The notes below the pieces were generated by a model, which had not been told where the DNA came from, did not search any database, and was given only the letters and a program-made list of their open reading frames with translations. The translations under genes and the position numbers were made by a program. This document shows positions 1 through 5,336 of a stretch of DNA of 5,336 nucleotides, one piece after another; the stretch's first letter is position 1; each line of letters starts with the position of its first letter. The stretch covers positions 1-5,336 of the forward strand of contig DMZT01000401.1 of assembly GCA_003484865.1 (NCBI GenBank), written 5' to 3'. The DNA is from Stenotrophomonas sp. GTDB taxonomy: Bacteria > Pseudomonadota > Gammaproteobacteria > Xanthomonadales > Xanthomonadaceae.

Positions 1-201
1 CAGCTCCAGCGCCTGCCCGAGCGAGCGCACCAGCAGGGTCTTGCCCAGCCCGGGCGCGCCTTCGAGCAGGCAGTGGCCGCCGGCCAGCAGGCCGATCAGC
101 AGCTGCTCGACCACCGCGTGCTGGCCGACCACGGCCTGGGCCAGCGCGCCGCGCAGCTGCTGCAGTTTGGGAAGAAGGGCATCAAGGCGGTCGGTCGTCA
201 T
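1..201 (-). CDS. MoxR-family AAA+ ATPase, N-terminal fragment (3' end outside window)
   Basis: Reading the minus strand from an ATG at 201-199 gives 67 open codons to the window edge, with no stop, so only the N-terminus is present (MoxR proteins are usually about 300-350 residues). The fragment has a short helical lead, then A-x-x-V-V-G-Q (residues 21-27), typical of the start of the MoxR AAA+ module. A Walker A P-loop, GAPGLGKT, follows at residues 48-55, preceded by the usual G-H-x-L-L-E-G stretch (42-48). MoxR ATPases are cytosolic and chaperone-like; they assist assembly or maturation of partner proteins, often encoded beside DUF58, von Willebrand A and DUF4159 proteins. The DUF4159 gene directly upstream fits that association. 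The start is the only ATG that keeps the whole conserved N-terminus, but the Shine-Dalgarno sequence is poor (only a GAG about 7 nt upstream). Family call is secure; the exact partner is not visible. Confidence 0.93.
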   Translation of the reverse strand, partial: MTTDRLDALLPKLQQLRGALAQAVVGQHAVVEQLLIGLLAGGHCLLEGAPGLGKTLLVRSLGQALEL

Positions 202-222
202 AAGGCACTCGCATCAATCGAT

Positions 223-245
223 GTAGAGCCACGCCATGCGTGGCT
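223..245 (+). repeat. SMAG-type GTAG palindrome (REP-like element)
   Basis: A GTAG tetranucleotide (223-226) is followed immediately by a perfect 8-bp inverted repeat, AGCCACGC (227-234) and GCGTGGCT (238-245), around a CAT loop. A GTAG head on a short GC-rich stem-loop is the signature of the SMAG repeats described in Stenotrophomonas maltophilia, REP-like elements thought to be mobilised by RAYT transposases. It lies between the DUF4159 stop codon and the MoxR start, 21 bp before the latter. In mRNA it could form a stable hairpin protecting or separating the flanking cistrons; no U-run follows it, so it is not a classical terminator. Structure is seen directly; the family name comes from memory of the consensus. 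Only one unit is present, whereas such elements also occur as inverted pairs. Confidence 0.78.
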
Positions 246-262
246 GAAGAATCAGGAAGAAA

Positions 263-970
263 CTAGTTGTTCAACGCGTACATCACGATGTTCACCGCGA
301 AACGAGTGTTGTCTTCGGCCAGGAAACGCTTGTTGCGCCAGTCGTAGTCCCACTCGCAGCCGTAGTCCTTGTTGCTGTAGAGCACGCCGAGCCGGCCATC
401 GATCTCGATGCCCTTGAGGTAATCGTGGACCAGGTCGTCGCCCCAGCCATTGAGCTCGAACCCCGTGGCGGGCGGGCCCTCGGGGAAGCGGAAGAAGCTG
501 CGGTACAGCGCGTGGTTGTTGGGCAGCTTGTTCAGCGCCTTCGGCCCGAACAGCTTGGCCATCTGTGCTTCGAAGGACTTCGCGAACAGACCATCGATAT
601 CGTGGTTGCAGTCATCCACGAACACGAAGCCGCCGTTGCGCACGTAACGCACGAAGTTCTGCCGCTCGGCGGCATTGAACTCGACCAGCTTGTGCCCGGC
701 CAGGTAGCAGAACGGTGCCTCCAGCATGCGCGGATCGGACAGCGCGATCACGTGCTCGGTCGGGTCCACGCGCAGGGAGGTGTAATCGATCAGCGAGGTG
801 ATCACGTTGGATGGCATGCGCGCATCCACGTCCCAGTCGCCGGAGTCGTACTTGAGGCGGGTGAACCAGAAGTCATAACGCCCGGCCTGGGCGCGTGCCG
901 GCGCGGGCAATGCCGCGAAGGCGGCACTGCCCAGCATCAGGCGCAGGAACTGTGCGCGGTTCATCGCCAC
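263..970 (-). CDS. DUF4159 domain protein with N-terminal signal sequence
   Basis: This 235-residue protein matches the DUF4159 pattern almost end to end. After the leader come F-x-R-L-K-Y-x-S-G-D-W (36-46), an A-P-F-C-Y-L-A-G-H segment (85-93), G-G-F-V-F-V-D-D-C (113-121), a P-N-N-H-A-L-Y segment (150-156) and the terminal L-G-V-L-Y-S-N-x-D-Y (194-203) and N-T-R-F-A-V-N (221-227) blocks. The family has no established biochemical function; its genes often sit beside MoxR and DUF58 genes, as here. The N-terminus has a hydrophobic segment (11-21) and an A-R-A site (25-27), predicting export. The leader N-R-A-Q-F-L-R-L resembles a twin-arginine motif with one arginine replaced by alanine, so Sec or weak Tat use are both possible. 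The start is uncertain: GTG at 970 has GGGAA 5 nt upstream, whereas ATG at 964 lies 11 nt from it and gives a 233-residue protein beginning M-N-R-A. The stop is TAG. Confidence 0.9.
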   Translation of the reverse strand: MAMNRAQFLRLMLGSAAFAALPAPARAQAGRYDFWFTRLKYDSGDWDVDARMPSNVITSLIDYTSLRVDPTEHVIALSDPRMLEAPFCYLAGHKLVEFNAAERQNFVRYVRNGGFVFVDDCNHDIDGLFAKSFEAQMAKLFGPKALNKLPNNHALYRSFFRFPEGPPATGFELNGWGDDLVHDYLKGIEIDGRLGVLYSNKDYGCEWDYDWRNKRFLAEDNTRFAVNIVMYALNN

Positions 971-986
971 GCACGTTCCCGGGTGT

Positions 987-1020
987 CACCGGCCAGACGA
1001 AGAGACGGCCGGTGGCCGTC
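987..1020 (-). other. Intercistronic alternative hairpins between the TldE-like and DUF4159 genes
   Basis: The 61-bp gap between the TldE-like stop (1032) and the DUF4159 start holds two mutually exclusive perfect stems. One is 7 bp with a 3-nt loop (1004-1010 with 1014-1020). The other is 8 bp with a 12-nt loop (987-994 with 1007-1014). They share bases 1007-1014, so only one can form at a time. In the transcript the compact stem forms first, just after the stop codon, and is followed by a pyrimidine-rich but not U-only run, so it is at best a weak terminator. The longer stem ends 6 nt before the GGGAA that may be the ribosome site of the DUF4159 gene. Roles such as mRNA end protection or translational tuning are inference. 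Confidence 0.4.
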
Positions 1021-1031
1021 ACGACCGTTCA

Positions 1032-2366
1032 TCAGACCGCGTCGGACAACGAGGTGAAGGTGAAATCACGCAGCTTCATCGGCGGAATCATCATCACCAG
1101 GCTGGACTCGTCACCGGCCACACGCACCGGCTTGCCCAGTTCTTCGATGTTGTTGAGCATGATCACCGGCGACTCGTTGAAGCGGAAGTTCTTCACCGGG
1201 TGCTTGATCTGGCCGTTCTCGATGTAGAAGGTGCCATCGCGGGTCAGGCCGGTCAGCAGCACGGTCTGCGGATCGACCATGCGGATGTACCAGGTGCGGG
1301 TGACCAGGATGCCCTTCTGGGTGCCACGCACCAGCTCGGCGGTGCTCTTGTCGCCACCGGCCATCAGCAGGTTGCCCGGCCGCGCGTTGGCGGTCTTGCC
1401 CTGCTTCTGCGCCCAGAAACGCGAGTAGTTGAGGTTGGCGATCTTGCCGTCCTTGATGATGTCCAGCTTCTCGCGCGGCTGGCCTTCGTTGTCCCACGGC
1501 AGCACGGCCGCCTCCGGGTGCCACGGGTCGGCCACCATGGTCACGCGCGGGTCGTAGACCTGTTCGCCGAGCTTGTTGCCGCCGCCCTTCCTGGAGAGGA
1601 AGCTGCGGCCTTCATCGGCCGAGCGCGCATCGAAGAAGTTCATCATGAAGCTGATCAGGCCGGCCGCGGCCGCCGGCTCCAGGATCACCGTGTACTTGCC
1701 CGGCTCCAACGCCTTGGCTTCGGCCGATTCGGTGGCCTTGCGCATGGCGATGCGGATGTCCTGGTCGGCCTTGAAATCGGCGGCATCCTTGAGGTTGCGG
1801 CCGACCCAGCCCGAACCGCGGCCGTCTTCGGTACGCACGGTGCAGGTGTAATCGAAGTTGGTGCCGCGCTGGTAACCGAAGTTGCCGTTGCTGTTGGCGG
1901 TGGCGTAGAAGCTCTGGCCATCTTCCAGGAAGCCGGCGGCGATCAGGCCGTTGCCACGGCACGGCGCGATCGAGTCGGCGGCGACCTTGGCACGGAAGGC
2001 CGGGTCGATGGCCGCGGTGGATTCGCTGAAGGTCGGGCTGGACCGGTAGGTCTGCTTGCCGATCGCCGGCAGGAACTCCGGGTTCTCCGGGGCCAGGCGG
2101 GCCAGATCTTCGGCACGACGCACCACACGTTCCAGTGCGGCGTCGTCGAACTCGTTGATCGAGGCGGTGCCGACCCGCTTGCCGAAGGCGACCGTGACGG
2201 CCAGTTCGGTGTTGTCGACGATGCCGCTGGTGGAGACGTTGTTGAGCGCGAAACGGATGTTGCCGTCGATCGAGCCGGCCAGCACGGCGGTGCACTCATC
2301 GGCCTTGGAGAGCGCGATGACCTTGTCGAGGATGGCCTTGGCCTGCGCTTCGGTGAAGATACTCAT
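1032..2366 (-). CDS. TldE/PmbA-type non-catalytic partner of TldD (TldD/PmbA family)
   Basis: A 444-residue protein of the TldD/PmbA family, close to the usual length of PmbA (about 450). It shares family landmarks: a P-G-K-Y-T-V-I-L-E-P strand (222-231), the A-R-S-A-D-E-G-R-S-F-L core (247-257), and near the C-terminus L-L-T-G-L-T-R-D-G-T-F-Y-I-E-N-G (370-385), typical of TldE. It has no HExxxH: where the two TldD-like neighbours carry it after P-G-K-Y-D-L, this protein reads E-P-A-A-A-A-G-L. It is therefore the TldE-like subunit, which in the known heterodimer shapes the substrate channel while TldD supplies the zinc. There is no signal peptide; the N-terminus M-S-I-F-T-E-A-Q-A-K is polar and helical, unlike the Tat leader on the upstream gene. 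It starts at ATG 2366 with AGGAG 9 nt upstream, only 20 bp after the TldD-like stop, which argues for one transcript. Stop TGA. Confidence 0.92.
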   Translation of the reverse strand: MSIFTEAQAKAILDKVIALSKADECTAVLAGSIDGNIRFALNNVSTSGIVDNTELAVTVAFGKRVGTASINEFDDAALERVVRRAEDLARLAPENPEFLPAIGKQTYRSSPTFSESTAAIDPAFRAKVAADSIAPCRGNGLIAAGFLEDGQSFYATANSNGNFGYQRGTNFDYTCTVRTEDGRGSGWVGRNLKDAADFKADQDIRIAMRKATESAEAKALEPGKYTVILEPAAAAGLISFMMNFFDARSADEGRSFLSRKGGGNKLGEQVYDPRVTMVADPWHPEAAVLPWDNEGQPREKLDIIKDGKIANLNYSRFWAQKQGKTANARPGNLLMAGGDKSTAELVRGTQKGILVTRTWYIRMVDPQTVLLTGLTRDGTFYIENGQIKHPVKNFRFNESPVIMLNNIEELGKPVRVAGDESSLVMMIPPMKLRDFTFTSLSDAV

Positions 2367-2375
2367 GGATTGGGG

Positions 2376-2380
2376 CTCCT
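2376..2380 (-). promoter_or_regulatory. Ribosome binding site of the TldE-like gene
   Basis: On the minus strand the sequence is AGGAG, 9 nt before the ATG at 2366 and inside the 20-bp gap after the upstream TGA. It fixes the start of the TldE-like gene downstream of, not overlapping, the TldD-like gene, and so supports the absence of a signal peptide on the TldE-like protein. Confidence 0.75.
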
Positions 2381-2386
2381 GACCGG

Positions 2387-3569
2387 TCAGCCGAGGCTGC
2401 GCGCGGTGTTGATGACGTTGATGCCGTTGAAGCGCGCGGTGGACGAACCGTGCGAGACCGCCGAGACCTGGCCGGGCTGGCCCTTGCCGTCGAAGAACGA
2501 ACCGCCCAGGCGGTAGTCGCTTTCATCGGCCACCGCGGTGCAGGCGTTCCAGAACTCCGGCGTGCGGATCTGGTAGGCCACGTCCTCGAGCATGCGGGTG
2601 ATCTGCCCGTTCTTGATTTCATAGAACAGCTGGCCACCGAACTGCGCGTTGTAGCGCTGTTGATCGATGGAGAACGAGCCGTCGCCGATGATGTAGATGC
2701 CGTTCTCGACGTCCTTGACCATGTCGGCCACGCTCAGCTTGGACTTGCCCGGCGCCATCGAGACATTGGCCATGCGCTGGAACTGCACGCTGGACCAGGA
2801 ATCGGCATAGCAGCAGCCGTCAGACTCGGTCTTGCCCAGGATATGGGCCTGGTCGCGGATGGTCTGGTAATCCACCAGCTTGCCTTCGCTGATCAGGTCC
2901 CAGCGCTTGGTCTTGACGCCCTCATCGTCGTAGCCGACCGCACCGAGACTGCCCGGCTGGGTCTTGTCGGCAAAGATGTTGACCTTGTCGCTGCCGTACT
3001 GGAAATGCTGCTCGCGCTTGTCCAGCGTGGCGAAGCTGGTGCCGGCGTAGTTGGCTTCGTAGCCGAGCACGCGGTCCAGTTCCAGCGGGTGGCCGACCGA
3101 CTCGTGGATGGTCAGCCAGGTGTGCGACGGATCCAGGATCAGGTCGTACTTGCCCGGCTTCACCGACGGTGCCTTGAGCTTTTCCTGCGCCTGCTTGGCC
3201 GCGGCGATCGCATCGGCCTTCATGTCATAGGAGTTGCGGTAGTTGACCACGCCGTTGGGCGAGACCGCCTTGCCGGTGCCGACGCCATCGAGGTACTCGT
3301 AGCCCAGGCCCATCGGCGAGGACAGCCCGGAGCGGGTGCGGAACTTGCCGGTGCTCTTGTCGATGGCGGTGACCGTCATCGGTGCCCAGATGCGGTGCAC
3401 ATCCTGGTCGATGTAGGAGCCATCGGTGGAGGCGAAGTACTTCTGCTCGTTGACCAGGAACAGCATCGAGTTGACGAAGCTGGCGCCGGCGCCCATCGCG
3501 CCTGCATTGACGTCCAGCAGCAGCTCGACCTTCTCCTTGATCGGCACGTCCATCGCGTTCTTGCGGATC
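2387..3569 (-). repeat. Tandem gene duplication, copy A (3' two-thirds of the complete TldD-like gene)
   Basis: These 1183 bases match 4154-5336 in register and with equal length, both ending at the stop codon. DNA similarity is high, with long shared stretches in the last 120 bases of each gene and around the HExxxH region. The direct orientation makes it a possible substrate for homologous recombination, which would delete one copy. The repeat surely extends beyond the visible part of copy B. Confidence 0.85.
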
Positions 3570-4021
3570 GGGGTGCGCCAGGACACTTCGCCCACGCCGG
3601 GCGCGGCGGCCAGCTGCACCGGGGCGGTCTGCACGCCGGCGTTGGCCTTGGCGATCGCGGCGGCCTGCTGCGCGGCACGCGCCACATCGGTGGTGCCGAG
3701 CTGGTTGGTGGCGGCAAAGCCCCAGGCGCCGTTGACGATCACGCGGATGCCCACGCCGGTCGATTCGGTGTTCACCACGTTCTGGACCTTGTCCTCGCGG
3801 GTGATCACGTACTGGCGCAGGTAGCGGCCGATACGCACATCGCAGTAGGTCGCACCGGCCTGGCGCGCGGCGGCCAGGGCGGCATCGGCCAGGCGCTTTT
3901 TCAGCGCCGGATCGAGTGCGCTCTGCAGTTGTTCGGCGGCAATGACCTTGCCGAAGAACGACGGCACGATCAGTCCGCCAGCGGTAAGCCCGGTCAGGGC
4001 GAGAAAGTCACGTCTTTGCAA
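2387..4021 (-). CDS. TldD-family zinc metallopeptidase with twin-arginine signal (complete paralogue)
   Basis: This 544-residue TldD/PmbA-family protein is longer than cytosolic TldD (about 480) because of an N-terminal export leader. The leader is M-Q-R-R-D-F-L-A-L-T-G, a twin-arginine motif with R3-R4, then a hydrophobic stretch to about residue 24 and a probable cleavage near A28/A29. The mature part carries R-x-G-L-S-S-P-M-G (230-238), K-P-G-K-Y-D-L-I-L-D-P (288-298), the metal motif HESVGH (306-311, bases 3089-3106), then P-L-E-L-D-R-V-L-G-Y-E. In the TldD family the two histidines bind zinc and the glutamate is catalytic. Where cytosolic TldD has a conserved G-T-C-G-K-x-G-Q near its C-terminus, this protein reads S-F-F-D-G-K-G-Q (508-515), apparently lacking that cysteine. 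The TTG start is supported by GGAGAG just upstream and because it places R-R at the right spot. Likely a peptidase acting outside the cytoplasm; substrate unknown. Confidence 0.93.
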   Translation of the reverse strand: MQRRDFLALTGLTAGGLIVPSFFGKVIAAEQLQSALDPALKKRLADAALAAARQAGATYCDVRIGRYLRQYVITREDKVQNVVNTESTGVGIRVIVNGAWGFAATNQLGTTDVARAAQQAAAIAKANAGVQTAPVQLAAAPGVGEVSWRTPIRKNAMDVPIKEKVELLLDVNAGAMGAGASFVNSMLFLVNEQKYFASTDGSYIDQDVHRIWAPMTVTAIDKSTGKFRTRSGLSSPMGLGYEYLDGVGTGKAVSPNGVVNYRNSYDMKADAIAAAKQAQEKLKAPSVKPGKYDLILDPSHTWLTIHESVGHPLELDRVLGYEANYAGTSFATLDKREQHFQYGSDKVNIFADKTQPGSLGAVGYDDEGVKTKRWDLISEGKLVDYQTIRDQAHILGKTESDGCCYADSWSSVQFQRMANVSMAPGKSKLSVADMVKDVENGIYIIGDGSFSIDQQRYNAQFGGQLFYEIKNGQITRMLEDVAYQIRTPEFWNACTAVADESDYRLGGSFFDGKGQPGQVSAVSHGSSTARFNGINVINTARSLG

Positions 4022-4153
4022 GGCAGCTCTCCACGTCGGTGTGGGGGTGGCAGGGAAACAGCGACATCAGGGCGACCGCCGCGGCGGCACAGCCGATTCT
4101 TGCGGCCGTACGGGTGCCGCGGTAGTGACATTCGGCACGGAGCGGGGACAGGC
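4022..4153. other. 132-bp spacer between the two TldD-like genes; palindrome, no clear promoter
   Basis: This is the longest gap in the cluster. It holds a perfect 12-bp palindrome, CCGCCGCGGCGG, at 4076-4087 and a weaker 6-bp inverted repeat with a 13-nt loop (4114-4119 with 4133-4138), shortly after the stop of the upstream TldD-like gene. Neither is followed by a U-run on the minus strand. I see no convincing -35/-10 pair. The downstream end contains the ribosome site of the next gene. It could hold a weak internal promoter or an mRNA processing point, but the sequence alone does not show this. Confidence 0.45.
4027..4032 (-). promoter_or_regulatory. Ribosome binding site deciding the TTG start of the Tat-leader TldD-like gene
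   Basis: The minus strand reads GGAGAG, with 5 nt between its last base and the TTG at 4021 (7 nt from the GGAG core). The nearest upstream in-frame codons include no ATG, GTG or TTG, and the twin-arginine pair falls at residues 3-4 with this start. Together these make the rare TTG the best start. Confidence 0.7.
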
Positions 4154-5336
4154 TCATCCCAGGCTGCGCGCGGTGTTGATGATGTTGATGCCATCGAAGC
4201 GCGTGGTCGATGAGCCATGCGAGACCGCCGAGACCTGGCCCGGCTGGCCCTTGCCATCGAAGAACGAACCGCCGAAGCGGAAATCGCGCTCGTCGCAGAT
4301 CGCGCTGCAGGCATTCCAGAACTCCGGCGTGCGGATCTGGTAGGCGGCGTCCTCGACCATGCCGGTGATCTCACCGTTCTTGATCTGGTAGTACAGCTGG
4401 CCGCCGAACTGCGCGTTGAAGCGCTGCTGGTCGATCGAGTAGGAGCCACGGCCGTGGATGTAGATGCCGTTCTCCACGTTCTTGATCATGTCGGTCACGC
4501 TCAGCGGGGTCCTGCCCGGCGCCAGCGACACGTTGGCCATGCGCTGGAACTGCACGCTGGCCCACGAATCGGCATAGCTGCAGCCGTGGCTCTCCTTCTC
4601 GCCAAGGATATGCACCTCGTCGCGGGTGGCCTGGTAATTGACCAGGATGCCGTCCTTGACCAGGTCCCAGCGCTTGGTTTTCACGCCCTCATCGTCGTAG
4701 CCCACCGCGCCCAGGCTGCCCGGGGCGGTCTTGTCGGCGAAGAAGTTGACGATGTCGCTGCCCCAGCGGAAGCCCGCATCGCGCTTGTCCAGCGTGGCGA
4801 AGCTGGTGCCGGCGTAGTTGGCCTCGTAGCCGAGCACGCGGTCCAGCTCCAGCGGGTGGCCGACGTTCTCGTGGATGGTGAGGAACAGGTTGGACGGGTC
4901 CAGTACCAGGTCGTACTTGCCCGGCTTGACCGACGGCGCCTTGAGCTTTTCCCGCGCCTGGCGGGCCGCGGCGATCGCGTCCTCCACCGGATCGTAGGAA
5001 TCGCGGTAGGCGACCACGCCGCCCGGCAGCGCGATCTTGCCACGCGCGTCGCCATCCAGGAATTCGTAGCCCATGCCCATCGGCGAGGACAACCCGGCGC
5101 GGGTACGGAACTTGCCGCTGGCCTTGTCGATCGCGGTGGCGGTGAAGGGCAGCCAGATCCGGTGCACGTCCTGGTCGATGAAGGAGCCATCGCTGGAGGC
5201 GAAGAACTTCTGCTCGTTGACCAGGAACAGCGTGGAGTTGATGAAGTCGGCCCCGGCATTGAGCGCAGCCGCGTTCAGCGACAGCAGCATCTCGACCTTG
5301 TCCTTGATCGGCACCGCCATCGCGTTCTTGCGGATC
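4154..5336 (-). CDS. TldD-family zinc metallopeptidase, second paralogue (5' end outside window)
   Basis: The reading frame is open to the right edge: before the Met at 5320 the codons read I-R-K-N-A, matching I152-A156 of the complete neighbour, so that Met is internal and roughly 151 N-terminal residues lie beyond the window. The visible part is TldD-family: R-x-G-L-S-S-P-M-G, K-P-G-K-Y-D-L-V-L-D-P, then HENVGH (bases 4856-4873), the HExxxH zinc motif, followed by P-L-E-L-D-R-V-L-G-Y-E. From that Met to the end it aligns without gaps to residues 157-544 of the next gene, with 299 of 388 identical by hand count. It also has S-F-F-D-G-K-G-Q instead of the G-T-C-G-K-x-G-Q of cytosolic TldD. 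A Tat leader is likely by analogy, but is not in view. It is the first of two catalytic-type subunits upstream of one TldE-like gene; stop TGA. Function: probable zinc peptidase, substrate unknown. Confidence 0.92.
   Translation of the reverse strand, partial: IRKNAMAVPIKDKVEMLLSLNAAALNAGADFINSTLFLVNEQKFFASSDGSFIDQDVHRIWLPFTATAIDKASGKFRTRAGLSSPMGMGYEFLDGDARGKIALPGGVVAYRDSYDPVEDAIAAARQAREKLKAPSVKPGKYDLVLDPSNLFLTIHENVGHPLELDRVLGYEANYAGTSFATLDKRDAGFRWGSDIVNFFADKTAPGSLGAVGYDDEGVKTKRWDLVKDGILVNYQATRDEVHILGEKESHGCSYADSWASVQFQRMANVSLAPGRTPLSVTDMIKNVENGIYIHGRGSYSIDQQRFNAQFGGQLYYQIKNGEITGMVEDAAYQIRTPEFWNACSAICDERDFRFGGSFFDGKGQPGQVSAVSHGSSTTRFDGINIINTARSLG
4154..5336 (-). repeat. Tandem gene duplication, copy B (truncated by window edge)
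   Basis: Direct-repeat partner of 2387-3569, about 77 percent identical at protein level with no insertion or deletion over the visible 388 residues. The divergence is well past that of a recent duplication, and both frames are intact, so both copies appear to be maintained by selection. Confidence 0.85.

Noticed and set aside
425..1057. A 210-codon plus-strand frame over the DUF4159 gene
   Set aside because: Shadow of a protein that matches DUF4159 along its whole length; no ribosome site or family signal of its own.
1200..2516. A 438-codon open frame on the plus strand opposite the TldE-like gene
   Set aside because: Same antisense artefact of high GC third positions; the opposite strand encodes a clear TldD/PmbA-family protein.
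4076..4087. The 12-bp palindrome as an intrinsic terminator or operator
   Set aside because: There is no loop and no U-run, and short CG palindromes are frequent in DNA of this composition; noted only as part of the spacer.
3994..4127. A 44-codon minus-strand frame from an ATG in the spacer, overlapping the start of the complete TldD-like gene in another frame (possible leader peptide)
   Set aside because: It has no ribosome site I can see, and the rest of its frame is an arginine- and proline-rich shadow that continues upstream in the other gene.
2450..4213. A 587-codon open frame on the plus strand opposite the complete TldD-like gene
   Set aside because: It mirrors a real GC-rich gene in the antisense frame; its translation is low in complexity and rich in G, A, V, L, D and H, with no family motif.
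4154..5320. The Met at 5320 as the true start of the second TldD-like gene
   Set aside because: The frame stays open to the window edge and the upstream codons continue to match the paralogue, so the real start lies outside.
1..5336. CRISPR array, tRNA, rRNA, insertion sequence or prophage genes
   Set aside because: No spaced direct repeats, cloverleaf-like or rRNA-like stretches, or transposase motifs were seen; coding sequence covers about 95 percent of the window.

Overview
The window is GC-rich bacterial DNA carrying a single co-directional gene cluster. Every gene is on the minus strand, so transcription runs from high to low coordinates. The codon usage, the short intergenic gaps and above all a GTAG-headed palindrome at 223-245, which matches my memory of the SMAG repeats of Stenotrophomonas maltophilia, point to a gammaproteobacterium of the Xanthomonadaceae, most likely Stenotrophomonas. 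No search was run, so the genus is an inference.

In transcription order the layout is: (1) a TldD-family metallopeptidase with its 5' end outside the window (5336-4154); (2) a 132-bp spacer; (3) a second, complete TldD-family metallopeptidase with a twin-arginine signal and a TTG start (4021-2387); (4) after 20 bp, a TldE/PmbA-type partner without the zinc motif and without a signal peptide (2366-1032); (5) a 61-bp spacer with competing hairpins; (6) a DUF4159 protein with an N-terminal signal sequence (970-263); (7) a 61-bp spacer with the SMAG-type palindrome; (8) the first 67 codons of a MoxR-type AAA+ ATPase (201-1), which runs off the left edge. I found no convincing promoter or intrinsic terminator, so the cluster probably continues in both directions.

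The two TldD-like genes are tandem paralogues. Over the 388 residues from the first Met of the visible second copy they align without a gap, with 299 identities by my hand count (about 77 percent), and both keep an HExxxH motif. Cytosolic TldD and TldE (PmbA) are known to form a peptidase that degrades unfolded peptides and matures some ribosomally made peptides. Here the complete TldD-like protein is apparently exported in folded form by Tat, its presumed TldE partner has no signal, and the genes are joined to a signal-bearing DUF4159 protein and a MoxR ATPase. The working idea is a cell-envelope or secreted version of the TldD/E peptidase, with two alternative catalytic subunits and a MoxR/DUF4159 maturation module. 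The genes themselves belong to known families; the arrangement is what deserves attention.
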